Below, one piece after another: positions 1 through 11,335 of a stretch of 64,000 nucleotides of DNA. Each line of letters begins with the position of its first letter. Position 1 is the first letter of the stretch. Source of the stretch: Dipteronia dyeriana (lineage: Eukaryota > Streptophyta > Magnoliopsida > Sapindales > Sapindaceae); the NCBI GenBank assembly GCA_032871835.1, contig CM065298.1:71452154-71516153 (forward strand), read 5' to 3'. The notes under the pieces were generated by a model that was given only the letters and a program-made list of their open reading frames with translations, ran no database searches and was not told the DNA's origin. The translations under genes and the position numbers were made by a program.

Positions 1-1255
1 AGACATTATCAACAAGATAAAGAGTGAGGCGTTCATACCAAGCCCTCGGTGCTTGTTTCAACCCATATAGTGCCTTCTTGAGGTGGTAAACATGATTTGG
101 GTGGTATGGATCCACAAACCCCTTGGGTTGAAACACTTCCTCTTGCAAGAAGCCATTGAGGAAGGCACTCATAACATCCATTTGATGCAATTTAAACTTG
201 TGTACACAAGATATGGATAAGAGAAGCCTAATGGACTCTAATCGGGCAACGGGAGAAAAAGTCTCCTCAAAGTCGATACCCTCAAATCGAGAGTACCATT
301 GTGCTACAAGTCTAGCCTTGTTCCGCACAATGTTGCCATCCTCATCGGATTCGTTCCTATAGACCCACTTGGTGCCTATCACATTAGTGTTCTTAGGCCT
401 AGGAACTAGAGTCCAAACCTCATTTTTTTCAAATTGGTTTAGCTCTTCTTGCATAGCAAGATCGCAAAACTCATCACTTAAGGCTTCATCAACCTTTTGG
501 GGTTCAATTTGAGAGGTGTAGAAAGTATAGCTAATTTGATTGGCTAATTGATGCCTAGTCCTAATACACTCATTCATATCTCTAAGATTGTCACTCTTGT
601 TATCGAGATGTCTAACCCAAGGAGCGGGTTCCTTAGAGTCCAAAGTAGGATCTCTATCAAGAGATTGAGAGACCTTTTTTTCAAGATTTGACTTTTTATC
701 ACTTGAAGTCTCACCAATCTTCTCTAAGGGAGAATCACCAACCACACAAATCTCCTCCTCATGGTTACTAACCTTAGGCCTACAATCATTTATGACTACA
801 TTAGATGATTCATTACACTTTGTGTCTTCAAATTAAAAACTCTATAGGCCTTACTATTTAGGGCATAGACAATGAAAATCCCCTTATCACTCTTGGCATC
901 AAACTTGCCAAGTTGATCACAGTCATTTAGAATGTAACACTTGCTTTCAAATGAGTAAAAGTAGCTAACATTTGACTTCCTATCCTACCATAATTTATAA
1001 GAGGTTTGCCCAGTATCGGGCCTTAAAAATACTCTATTTCTTATATAGCAAGTTGTATTCACGGCCTCGGCCCAAAGATTCATATGAACATTGTTGCAAA
1101 GCAACATCACAGAGCCATCTCTTGGAGGACCCTATTCTCCCTATCTACAACTTCATTTAGTTTAAGAGTTCGAGGAGCCAGGAACTCATGGGAGATAACA
1201 AGACTATCACAAAAATCCCCAAAGCTAACATTTTCAAATTCTCTCCCATGGTCAC
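1..1255 (-). pseudogene. Element C pol: integrase core end, linker, N-terminal half of reverse transcriptase
   Basis: The complement of about 838-1 is open over a long stretch and encodes the copia linker and fingers/palm start: [47 protein letters not shown] and [17 protein letters not shown], ending in the [15 protein letters not shown] region at the window edge. After NKARLVAQ the usual G-Y-T-Q is disturbed (WYSR). From about 955 to 1255 lies the end of the integrase core, including SDHGREFEN next to the inserted LTR, read in changing frames. The YVDD catalytic motif and RNase H would lie beyond base 1. The missing integrase N-terminal part is at 3450-3600, on the far side of the insertion. 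Confidence 0.85.
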
Positions 1256-3449
1256 TGTAGGGAAAAAACCACACGAGTTGCGGAAGCGTGAAAAAATTTA
1301 TAAAATTAGGGGTTGCGTATAAATAAAAAATTTCCCTTCTAATAACAAGAACCTTGACCCTAGATTAATTGATGTATATAAAAAGTATCATACCTTTTTT
1401 TTCATGACAATTGAACTAGCGTCGAATTGAATCCGCAAGATCATCTAATCCAATCATGAACGTGAATCACCTAGGAGTGTGGGCTCCCTTTCTTTAAATT
1501 GTATACCTGAGGATGGAAACAAACAAAATCTTATTTTTTTGTTAGTCACAATAATCCTCCAAGATAAAAACCAAGAACGTCCGATCACTTTTGAATTATA
1601 AATCAATTTGATTGAAACTCGCGTGAACCTTGATTTGATGTTGTACACAATGATGCAAAGGATACTAGTGTACTATCGAAAACAAAAACGTTCCCTCTTT
1701 TCTCTATGCTTTACCGAATTCTTCAGACAATGAGTTGGACGAAGGTTTTTTTTATAAAAATAAAAAAACAAATAAAAAACTTCTCACACCAAAAACTAAG
1801 GCTTGGTCGAAATTTACAAGTATATATATATAGGAGACCAAATCCTCTCCCAAGAAGAATTTACTTGGTGGGCAAGAATCATTTCCTTAGTTGGATTTCT
1901 TGGTGGTTAAGAATTCTTTTCTAAAAGGAATTCTATCCTACACCAAGACTCCTAATCCAACTCAATATTGTATTTGTAAACATATTAAAGACTTCCTAAT
2001 TTGATTAGATAAAGAATTCCTTTCATTTATCTACTTATCAAATATAGCCTTTAATATTAATTATACTACCAACAATAGTATAATATTAGGAGACTATCGC
2101 CTAATAGAAAATGACTTCGAATTTTAATTAAATAATTAATTAATCACCAAATTAATTAATTTCCATTTAATTAAATAATAAAATAATATAATTAAGCTAT
2201 TCAAAATAGTCTTGCCGCCCAAACCATATATATGGGCTAATATATTATTTTATTATTTTATTAAATCCATTTGACCTTTATATAAAGTCCACATGTGAAC
2301 TAGAACCATTCTTACAAAAAGAAACAAGTCCACATGTCTCAATACTATTCTAGATGGACCCCTAAATTGGTGTGGTAAAATATATCAAGTGATTCATGCA
2401 AGTTCGTGTGGATTGGGGACCTTGGCGGGCAATCTAAATTTAAGCTCCAATAGACACAACCAAATCACAATCAACAAATGATTCACTTAGATCCGATCTA
2501 TTTAATTTTAGTTCATTCCACTAAAGGACTAAAATTGAACTCTTAAATAAAGATAGAATAAGTTGATGTTACTCATTCATACCCTAGACAACCTTATTGG
2601 AGAAAGTGTATCCTCGTGAAGAATACCTGTAATCGCCAAGAGCTCATAGACCGTATATAGCTCTCCAAGTTACAATATTTACTCATATGACCACATTTTG
2701 AACTTGGATATTTTGACTTGTCCAGAAGCCATGTTTCAATAGACACTATTGAAAACCTAACGTTAAGATTTAATATCCAATACCTCAAAACATCCATATG
2801 ATGATATTCTACTCTCATTTAATAAATGGAGCCACGATGTCCATATTTACAAATGAAGTCCTCTATCGATTAACAAATGAATACCACCAAACTATCGAGG
2901 ATAGACTATGCTATATAATCGTACTCATTGATAGCTCAAATGATAACACTTTCAACCATAATTCCATCATTTATCTCAAGATTGAGATAGACTCTCCGAT
3001 TGTCTTCAAATGAAAAACTTTTATCTATTGACGGTTCTAGATAAAGTATTTCATTGTGATCCTATTCAATGCACCCAATGCATTAGATTCTTTTTCCTAA
3101 ATACACCACACTTTGATTATTTTACACTCATCATAACACATTTGATCCCACTTAAATGCTAGCAAAATAATCTACAACTTTGACAAGACAAAGGTGCCCA
3201 ACCTTTTATCTTAAACTGTGAATATTATTCAAGACTAACTAAAGAATTGTGTCTACCTCATACATATATAGATGTATGAACATTTCTTCTTTTCTCATAG
3301 TCTTTTGACCTTATGATTCTTTACTTTTGACAATTATAATAATTAAACTTTAAATGCTATAAGATTTGTTAAACTAGAAATTGCTTTATTAATATGAAAA
3401 GTTTGTCAAATACACTATTATACTCTAGCTATCGATCATAATGCTAACA
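1256..3449 (-). mobile_element. Solo LTR A1 (family A) inside element C integrase
   Basis: On the minus strand the 2194-bp unit starts TGTTAGCATTATGATCG and ends TTTTTTCCCTACA. It matches the 3' LTR of element A (24205-26459) and A3 (58715-60963) along its length. Flanking pentamers are gtcac (1251-1255) and gacac (3450-3454), a target-site duplication with one mismatch. The host integrase frame resumes on either side. There is no internal domain, so a full element probably inserted and then recombined between its LTRs. A TATA-rich promoter tract lies at about 1817-1833. Short open frames inside it have no recognisable product. Confidence 0.88.
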
Positions 3450-4135
3450 GACACTCATAATTCTCTTAATGCATTTTATGTGAGAATCCTTCTCATCTTA
3501 AATTTTAGTGCAAAGCATTTTAAAATTTTCAAAAGTTTCAGACTTTTCTCTATGAAAGTAGGTCCATATGAAGAAGCTCTAGTGGCTCATTGGTGGCAAG
3601 ATACTGACCCTTTTTATGCACACTCTTAGTTTGCTTTCCTTGTTGACAAGGTCCACATACTCCCTCAATCATATTCCCAAACTTAGGAAGGCCTCTTACA
3701 ACATTCAACCTCGCAAGAACATTCAAGTCTTTGAACTTCATACGACCTAACCTTTGATACCACAATTCAACTTTATCATAACTAGACAAATTACAAGAGA
3801 TATCATTGGAATCAAGACAATAACAATTGTCACTTGATCTCTTGCCTTTCAAAAAAACTTGTCCATCTTCTTTTAGAATAGAGCAATATATATTGCCAAA
3901 CATAATTGAAAGTCCTTCATCACTTAAATGTGATATGCTAATGAGATTGGCTTGCAAGCCATCTACATAGAGAGCATTAGGTAAGGAAGGAAAACTGGTG
4001 ATAGATATGTTCCTTTTCCTAAAACCTTCTTACGTGAACCATCACCGAAGGTAACAAATCCACTATCTTCCATGACAAGGGTTTCAAAGAAACTCTTGTT
4101 TCCAGTCATGTGCCTAGAACAACCACTATCAAATA
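3450..4135 (-). pseudogene. Element C pol: protease, gag-pre-integrase and start of integrase
   Basis: The complement from about 4130 encodes the end of a copia aspartic protease: HMTGNKSFFETLVMED, then FGDGSRKKVLGKGTY. The preceding D-S-G active-site segment is in another frame. The 3957-3550 frame continues with QANLISISHLSDEGLS and the gag-pre-integrase zinc domain: LWYQRLGRMKFKDL, then CGPCQQGKQTK, whose cysteines belong to the HHCC finger. It ends in ELLHMDL, the start of the integrase core with its first catalytic Asp. From 3550 to 3450 the integrase is readable only with frame changes, and then the solo LTR begins. The protein would process Gag-Pol and bind viral cDNA ends. It is inactive here because of frameshifts. 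Confidence 0.82.
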
Positions 4136-6060
4136 CCAAGTGTTAAAGGCTTTGGCCTTTAAGGCCACTTGGGCCACATGGCAAAAATACTCATTTTTTC
4201 TAGTCCACCTAGTAGCAACATTGTCATTTCTAGGAGCCTTGGGTTCATTTGTTCTAAAATTCCTAGGTCCATGCATTTTGGCTCTTCTAATCATATTCTT
4301 CTCAATCATGTTATCAAAATGAAACAACTTAAATAAATTTAAAACAATTCAGCCTTATGTGACTTTCAACACCACAGTAATGGAAAATGGGAGTAAAGTA
4401 AGAATTCATACCATATCCTTGTGCAATCATGGAAGACTTCCCTCTCCTTTGAGTTGTCCTTTGATGTTGAGCCAATCTCTTCTTTGAAACACCCTTTATG
4501 GTTCAACCAAGTTAGCTTCCCTTTTTGGTTGTGGGTGAAAAATATTTTGTTGACTTTGAGAGCTCCTTGGAAGTTGAGGTATTGTTTGATGAGCCCTAGC
4601 TCTTTGTGGATAAGCTTTAGCTTGAGGCTTTGTTAGAGCCTTCGTTTGAGCTTGTTTTGATGATTCTCCAACTTCAATTGATCTCATTGGTTGATGTGAA
4701 GCTTGAACTTCTCTAACCTCTTGACTCTTGACAAAGATGGTATTCTTTAAAGAAGTGGCATCCTTGCATTCAACATATCCTAGGCCTTCTTATCACTCGA
4801 ACACTTCCCACTTGATAGCATCTTGTCAAGTTTCTTGGTTCCGGATGTCATCTTGGCAACCAATTCTTTGGCTTCCCTAAGCTCAATCTTCAAGTTCTCT
4901 TCACTCTTCTTAGTGATCACAAGCTCTAGTTTTAAGCTTTCTTCTAACTCTTTTCCACTTTTTACTTTCTCACTCAAGTGAGTTATCTTGGAAGTCAACT
5001 CGAGATTCTCTGTTTTCAACTCTTGAATCTATTTCTTCTTCTTCAATCTAGACTTTTCAAATAACTTCATAAAGTGCACATAGTCCATTTCCTCATCAAT
5101 CTCAAACATAGAGGAATAAGAGATACTCTCATCATTAGAGTCATCGACTTCTTCCTTATCGCTCAAAACTTTCTTATCATTATGAGATATTATGAAGACA
5201 ATGAAGTTTGCAACTCTATCTTCATCATACTAAGATTTTTTTTCTTCTTCTAAGTCTTCGCTATCTCTCCATGTGGCCGCCATCACCTTCCTTTTTTTGT
5301 TCTTCAAATTTGCACATTCTAGAGCATGTGACCAAAGCCACTACATTCATAGCATTGAATGCCCTTCTTGGAGTCACTTTCTTGAGACCTTTCCACCTTC
5401 TTGAAAGGAGTTCTCTTTTTCACTTCCTTTCCCTTGGACCCAAAACCTTTCCTCTCAAGCTTCATGAATTTCGTAACCTTTTAAACATGAGGGCCAATTC
5501 TTCATCCGAGTCCACTTTCTCTTCTTCAACCTTGGAGGTCTTCAAGGCAATACTCTTTTGCTTCTTCGGAGGTGTGGGTGTGGCGGTCCATCTTGACTCA
5601 TAAGCTAGAAGTCTTCCAATGTCTTCACTTGGCTTCATATTCTTGTACTCACTATTCTCCTCAAATGCCGTCACCTTTGATTCGAACCTTAATGGAAGTG
5701 ACCTCATAATTTTGTGCTTGATTCTTCTATTCGAATAAGGGTATCCAAGTTGATGGCTTTGGTTGACAATATCCATCAACTTCACTTGAAAGTCATTGAA
5801 GCATTCATGCTCCTCCATCCTAATAATCTCAAATTGCATTTGGTGGACTTAGAGGACTTGGAGCTTCTGCACCATCGGTAGTTGTCTTTGGAAGAGCATA
5901 ACTATCTCCTATTGCCATCCAAGCCTTGTCATCAATTTGGCAAAGATATGATTCCATCTTGCCATTCCAAGACGCATAATTCACCCCATTGACCAAGGGG
6001 GGTCTTGTGCTTAAGGCTCCCTCATGACTACCATTGTTTCCACTCATAGTGTTTGAAGGT
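4136..6060 (-). pseudogene. Element C gag (capsid/UBN2, coiled coil, zinc knuckles), broken
   Basis: Reading begins at the ATG near 6050 with MSGNNGSHEGALSTRPPL and NYASWNGKMESYLCQIDD, typical of plant copia capsid. The frame from 5839 to 5462 continues the capsid: MEEHECFNDFQVKLMDI and KIMRSLPLRFESKVTAFEE. Compared with D's gag (42026-42640), roughly 70-80 residues between these two parts are missing. Near 5330-5365 a CYECSGFGH knuckle is shifted by one lost base before its last cysteine. From 5019 to 4780 there is a Glu/Lys/Leu-rich coiled coil ending at a SGKCSSDKK motif. A second knuckle at about 4340-4375 reads FHYC instead of CHYC. The protein would form the particle and bind RNA. It is not functional as read. 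Confidence 0.8.
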
Positions 6061-6167
6061 GATGGATGAATAAGATGCAAACATAATGCAACACACAAAA
6101 TGCAAGCAACTAAAAAATGCACAAAGCAAGACACACAGAGCAAGGATCACCTAAGTATATCTAGGCA

Positions 6168-6184
6168 CCAGCTTTGATACCAAT
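6168..6184 (-). other. Element C primer-binding site
   Basis: The minus strand reads ATTGGTATCAAAGCTGG directly after the LTR end TTTCA. This matches the plant initiator tRNA-Met-type primer sites of copia elements (TGGTATCAGAGC) with one change. Confidence 0.85.
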
Positions 6185-7759
6185 TGAAATTCTTTAGAAA
6201 GTGTGTGTCAATAAACCTAGAGGAGGGTAAATAGGTTTTTAATCCGATTGATTTCCAAATTTCACAAATTAATCAGTATTATCAAATCTACCCCATTTTA
6301 CCAAGTGTTAAAATGAATGACAACAAACATAAAACAATAATAACACACAATATATACGTGGAAATTCTCCAAATGGGAAAAGCCACGGGCTGTTCGGTGC
6401 CCCACACTTGAACCTCAAAATCTAGTATTGAATGAAAGTTTACAACCTAGGTTGACCTCCCGTCAAACCCTCTAGTTACTAACCCTTTCACTCTACCTAG
6501 AAGGCCTTAATAGTGATTTTGGATCACCAACATTGTGCACTAACCACTTAGACACAAGCTTAATCAACAATGAAGAGATAATGGCAACCTAAGTGAATCT
6601 GTAAGAATATTCTATATGTAAAAATGCTAGGTCAAAACATTCACACTTATCTAGGATTAATAATGACATTAAAAGCAAATCCTAGATATTAATGTTTTAA
6701 ATGCAAAGGTAAGAAGAATTAGCTAAGCGGGTAAAAATGTCCTAAATTCCAACTATCACTAATCAATAGTCTCAACCAATAATCAATACCACAATCATGT
6801 CATAAAAGCTATTAAGCTCACAAGCATGCATTTAATTTGCAATAAAAGCTAAAACCTAGGTATTCATGTCATAATAATGAAACTTTAAAGTCGAGAGCAT
6901 GTAGAGCATACCTTGCCATGAACAAACAAGAGACCCATGCTTGAAAGATTCTTGATGATTATGTTTTGAAGTTTGATTGAGTAAAAATGGCTTCTTAGAG
7001 CTTCTCTCACTAAGAAAACCTTATCTCTCTCTTAAAATAGGTTTGGAAGCTCTTAGAAATGAGTTGGGAAGAAGATGATATATTTATACGAAGCACAAAA
7101 TGAAACTACATCATTTTAACAAAAACTGACCAAAAGATTCATTGTGCGCTGGAGGTAACGTTGGTCGAGTAGCGCACCACCAGCGCAGAGCCTATTTTTA
7201 TGCTGGGCGTCAGAGGAGTAGCGCAGGGCAGTAGCACACGACCAACGACAAACCACTGGATGAGTTACACTGGTGTGGTGCGAATGATGACTAGCACGCC
7301 ACAAGTGAAAAACCACTGGAAAAGTTACGCTGGTGTGGTGTGCATGACGACCAGCGCGCCACCAGCGAAAAACCACTAGAAACCTGCACTGGTGAAGATG
7401 CCTGCTTACTTTCTTCACACTCATATATAAATTTTACAAGAGAAAAAGAAGTCAAGAGAATGCATCCTAATGCCTAACATGACATGGCAGTTTAATCACA
7501 AAATACAATCAATTTAAACAAGAAATAGAGAACAACAATAGGCACACAACAAGATGATTAAGCACTAATGCAAAGTGATCAAAACATGCATGAATGTGAG
7601 TGTGTGCACTAAATCTCTTCAAATGAAGTTAAGCAAATGATATACCTTTGGAGCTTGAACTTGATCATGAGCAAGGCCAATCTAAGCTACCCTTACATAA
7701 TTATCCCCAAATGTGGTTATTCAATTGAAATAAGCTAATCAAAAACTGAGGAACTTACA
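6185..7759 (-). mobile_element. Element C 5' LTR (1575 bp)
   Basis: On the minus strand it starts TGTAAGTTCCTCAG and ends AAAGAATTTCA, followed at once by the primer site. It resembles D's LTRs at 40170-41900 and 45445-47178: U3 start, central region and U5 block. A TATA box (TATAAATATA on the minus strand, about 7077-7088) follows a GC-rich island at 7141-7395, which contains inverted repeats such as TGCGCTGG (7145-7152) with CCAGCGCA (7180-7187). The U5 block near 6355-6395 (GGAGAATTTCCACGTATA on the minus strand) is shared with other Sirevirus LTRs here. Short open frames inside, such as 7116-7424, cross the GC island and are not genes. Confidence 0.85.
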
Positions 7760-8825
7760 CAATCAATGCAATTAACAGATGCAATCAATTAGACCTAAAC
7801 AATATCTAAATGCAAAGCATAGAGATTTAGCTAGAAGCTTAAAATCATCCTAAATGCTAGCTATCACTAATCAATGTTCTTAACCAACAATCAACATCAA
7901 AAACATGTAATAAACGCTATTAAACACAAGAACATGCATTTAATTTGAAATAAAGCTAAAACGTAGGTATACATGATATAGTAATGAAAAAATAGAGTCT
8001 AGTACATATAAAGATTACCTAGTCAAGATAAAATTAATGCTCCATTCTTGGATGATCCTAGAATGAAGCTAGATGATCATGAGATAAAGTTTGGTTAGTA
8101 AAAGTGAGTGTTTGGGAGTCTTTTTCTCTTTAGAAAAGCTTGGTCTCTTAGAAATGGCTTCTTGGACTCACAAGACTAAAAGAAAAGAGAAGAGAACATA
8201 TATACATATATGGTACCCTAGACGAAATGACATCGTTTTGAAAAAAGGCAAACAAAGCCCGTTAGGACCGCTAGCTGGACTGCGGTATAGGTAAGGTACT
8301 CAGACCGTGATACATGCAACGGTGTATCTACTAGACAACACCGATGTGTGGACCATTATGCATGCAAATGCACAGGCCGCGGTATGGACAACATGCAACA
8401 CCTGGGAAACTCTGCTGGGGATACCGCTGTGCATGCCAATAACACAGGTCGCAGTAGCAGTAGCATGTAGTCGCTGGTAAACACCGTTGTGTAGATTCCA
8501 ATGGAGGCAATGTAAGAGGAGCCATCTAGACCGCGGTTAAGAGGAAAATCCTTTTCTAAGGGCAAAACTAAATGTATAAAACACCCAACCAAGAGATATG
8601 GCAAAATGGCACACAAGAAATCAATTAAGCATTCATGCAAGATAATCAAAACATGCATATGAGTGAGTGTGTGCACTATTATCTCTTCAATCAAGGTTAA
8701 GCAAGTGACATACCTTTAGAAGCTTGAGCTTGGTCTCGAACAATGATGGCCTAAACTACCCTTACATTTTAATCCCAAATGTGGTTGCAAACGAATTGAG
8801 CCAGTCAAAAACCGAGGAACTTATA
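7760..8825 (-). mobile_element. Partial Sirevirus-type LTR J, interrupted by C
   Basis: From 8825 leftward the minus strand reads as the start of a C/D-type LTR (TATAAGTTCCTCGG, then GGGATTAAAATGTAAGGG). It continues to 7761, where homology to the middle of the D LTR stops at the outer end of element C. About 600 bp of the U5 side are missing and would be expected left of the window. Its GC-rich island (8265-8545, with CCGCGGT-type repeats) differs from that of C, so it is a separate subfamily and not a tandem copy of C's own LTR. The right end abuts element A's LTR sequence. Confidence 0.65.
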
Positions 8826-8881
8826 TATACCAAACCCTAATTTTATGTATCTACCATGTTTTGAATGGATTTTTCTCTACA
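8826..8881 (+). repeat. 3' tip of element A 5' LTR
   Basis: The segment from taccaaaccctaatttt to tttttctctaca matches the last bases of the family A LTRs (26405-26459 and 60897-60963). It is followed directly by the primer site. The rest of the LTR was separated by the J/C insertion. Confidence 0.8.
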
Positions 8882-8899
8882 ATTGGTATCAGAGCTTGG
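8882..8899 (+). other. Element A primer-binding site
   Basis: The sequence attggtatcagagcttgg carries the canonical TGGTATCAGAGC complement of plant initiator tRNA-Met, starting one base after the LTR end. Confidence 0.9.
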
Positions 8900-10185
8900 T
8901 TGTACCTTTGATCAGTTGATATATATATATATATATATTGTAAATATGCATGTTTTTGAAACGTATGACACTCTATTTATTCGCATATATATTTATATTG
9001 AAATGTAAGAATATATATATATATATGTTTTATAATGTGATTTGTTATTGCTCAATTTTGGTCATAGAATTTCAATGTAATTTTATTTTAGGATTGTAAC
9101 AAGAAGGGTGGCCTATCATCGCCATTAATTCCTTCTTGATAGTTGCTAAGTTTTTTTCTATTTTATTGTTGTAATAAAAAATACATGTTGAAATATATTT
9201 AAAGTATCGAAGATTCGAAGATTTGAAGAGTTGGTAGCAACTAGAACAATTTTTGGTACCGTGCGTGCCATAGCAACAATCGTTAATCCGAATGAGCACG
9301 TAGCCAAGATTGTTGTGGCATGGGCTGCACACAGCAGCCCTATGGATGCCATGGGCTGCACACATGAGCCCTTTATGGAGCCAAGGGGTGCGCATGCCCA
9401 TGGGAGGCAGCCAAGGGCGAAACAGACGATGATCGCATGAAGACTTGTTCGCCAAGAAAGGAGTTTTTATATTCCAAGACATATGTAATTTACTTGCTTT
9501 TCTAGGATGGACCAAAATTGTAGCTATTTATATTTCGTAAATATTGCAATGTTTATCATTGTTTGATAACATACCATATAGAATAGGAGTGCCAATCATA
9601 TATCTCTTTTTGTATGAACAAGCATTGAATGGTTTAGGTATCTAATTGGCATCTAGATAACTTGGTAAATCATTCTATGGAATTCGATCACACGCCTTAA
9701 CTAATTGAGTGGGAGAAGGTGTTTCGGAATACCTACAGCCTCCAAGTTTAGTTGATCTTTATGTTTCGTGTAATAACCCGCCAAGGGTTATTCATGAATG
9801 GAATTTAGCAAGATACTTCCTTACAAGGATAGACTAGACAATTAACCCAAACGATATCTACTCCTAGGGATATTCGTGATAGATTATGTTGAAGGTCGAT
9901 AACTTGGTAACACACCCAATGTAATTTTATTAATATCCTCATAATATTTCTTGCAAAGAAAATTGCAAGGCTAAAATTGAAAACACTGGTTGTTATGTTA
10001 ACAATTAGGTGGGACCTAATCCAACTAGTAAATGGTGCGAACTCCCAAAGGAGGCGTGACATTTATGGGTGTTCGATCACCGTTAAATTTTACGATTGAA
10101 TTATTTTATTTAATTCAAGATAAATATTTAAATCTGCTTTATCATGATTGTTTACTTACATAATTCTTGTTTTAATTCCGAATTC
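8900..10185 (+). other. Element A untranslated leader
   Basis: This is nearly 1.3 kb between primer site and gag with no coherent coding frame. It begins with TA-rich microsatellite patches (8919-8938 and 9012-9026). It holds a GC-richer patch at 9255-9430 and a perfect hairpin at 9772-9792 (AATAACCC, loop GCCAA, GGGTTATT). Overlapping frames at 9072-9515 on either strand have no family features. A leader of this kind normally carries packaging and dimerisation signals; that role is inferred. Confidence 0.5.
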
Positions 10186-10900
10186 ATGACCGCATCCCTA
10201 ATCAACATCCTAAAAAATAATACTTTAACTGGTGATAATTATGTCACATGGGAAAGGAAAATTGGGCTTTTATTACAATCCAAAAAACTTAAGTTCGTTT
10301 TGTGCACTCCTAAACCACCTACTCCTACTAATGAATCTACTCAGGAGCAAAGAGATGAGTATCAGCAGTGGAAGTCAGCAGTGGAAGTCTTCAGATAAGA
10401 TGGCTAAATGTTACATTATGGCAACCATCTCCGACGTGTTGCAACAACAACATGAAGGAACAAAGACTGCTGCCGATATAATGATGTCTCTGGAAGAGAT
10501 GTTTGCCATGAAGTCCAGGATAGAAAGGCAGTGACTGCTTCTATAAATCTTAGGATGAAACCTGAACAGGCTGTGAAAGATCACATAATGAAAGTCCTAG
10601 CACATCTTAACATTACTGAACTCAATGGTGTTAAGATATATGGTGAGACGAAAATTGAAATGATTGTAAACTCACTGTCAGATTCCTTTGATCAGTTCAA
10701 GTTGGACTACACAATGGAGGGCCTGATGCAAGATGTTCAAAGCATCGAGAAAATCCTTGTGAAAGACAAGGGTTAAGAGATTCACGTTGTTGGTAAAGTT
10801 GCACTATTAAGACCCGTAAGAAGGTTAAGAAACACAAGCAAAAGCAACTAGGACCTACTAAGAAGGAGACATATAAAGTAACCAATATCAAAGGGAAGTG
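10186..10900 (+). pseudogene. Element A gag, capsid part (frameshifted)
   Basis: The first frame opens near ATG 10186 with MTASLINILKNNTLTGDNY and VTWERKIGLLLQSKKLKFVL, the start of a plant copia capsid (UBN2-like). It then runs out of frame within a short local duplication (gtggaagtca, about 10368-10388). The +1 frame continues with KMAKCYIMATISDVLQQQHEG to 10534. A third frame, 10531-10776, gives LRMKPEQAVKDHIMKVLAHL and IVNSLSDSFDQFKLDYTM. The joined reading is collinear with copia gag, so the locus is one broken gene. It would form the particle; it is not expressed intact. Confidence 0.8.
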
Positions 10901-11335
10901 TTTCCTTTGTGGTGAAAAAAGGACATTGGAAAAGAAATTGCCCAAAGTCTCAGAACAAGAAGAAAAAAGGTAATATTAATTATCCTGAAACATGTTTTTT
11001 AGCAGATTCTACGGATTCTTGGATCATAGACTTCATAGCCACTAATCATGTTTGTTATTCCTTACAGGGATTCAAGGAAAAGAAAAGGCTTAATGTGAAT
11101 GAATTCAACTTGCGTTTAGGTAACGGAGCGTTGGTGTCTTCAAGTGCAGTAGGAGATATTATAATTAATTTAGATTCTTATCGGCATTTAGATCTAATAG
11201 ACGTTTACTATATACCTCAATTCAAGAGGAATTTAATTTTAGTTTCTTGTTTAAATAAATTTGGATTTCGGTTACTTTTAATATACGTTTTATTATTAGT
11301 AGGAATAACAAATTTATTTGCAAAGGTGCATTGAA
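10880..11335 (+). pseudogene. Element A gag zinc knuckle and protease
   Basis: At 10895-10945 the CCHC knuckle reads GKCFLCGEK in one frame and GHWKRNCPK in the next. An A run (gtgaaaaaagg) has one base too many, so the knuckle is split by a frameshift. The 10909-11334 frame then gives the retropepsin-like protease. WIIDFIATNHVC stands where copia proteases have W-I-I-D-S-G-A-T-N-H-V-C. The catalytic Asp is kept but the Ser-Gly of the DSG triad is changed to Phe-Ile. FNLRLGNGALVSSSAVGDI and VYYIPQFKRNLILVSCL follow as expected. The protease should be inactive. Confidence 0.8.

Larger units (their letters stand above)
1..7759 (-). mobile_element. Sirevirus-like Ty1/copia element C, 3' end outside window
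   Basis: On the minus strand the order is 5' LTR (6185-7759), primer site (6168-6184), gag (about 6060-4136), protease and gag-pre-integrase (4135-3550), integrase, then reverse transcriptase running off the left edge. This PR-IN-RT order defines Ty1/copia. A solo LTR (1256-3449) splits the integrase. A gag with a coiled coil and two zinc knuckles, plus palindromes upstream of the LTR TATA box, points to the Sirevirus (SIRE/Maximus) lineage. D at 40170-47178 is a relative with similar gag and LTR. The right boundary is an LTR end inside a related LTR (J). Confidence 0.85.

Noticed and set aside
6168..6184. tRNA gene
   Set aside because: The tRNA-complementary segments here and at the other primer sites are only 13-18 bases next to LTR ends. 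No cloverleaf was seen anywhere.
9072..9515. 147-codon minus-strand frame and overlapping frames in the A leader
   Set aside because: They lie between primer site and gag with no family features. Several frames are open at once in a slightly GC-richer patch.
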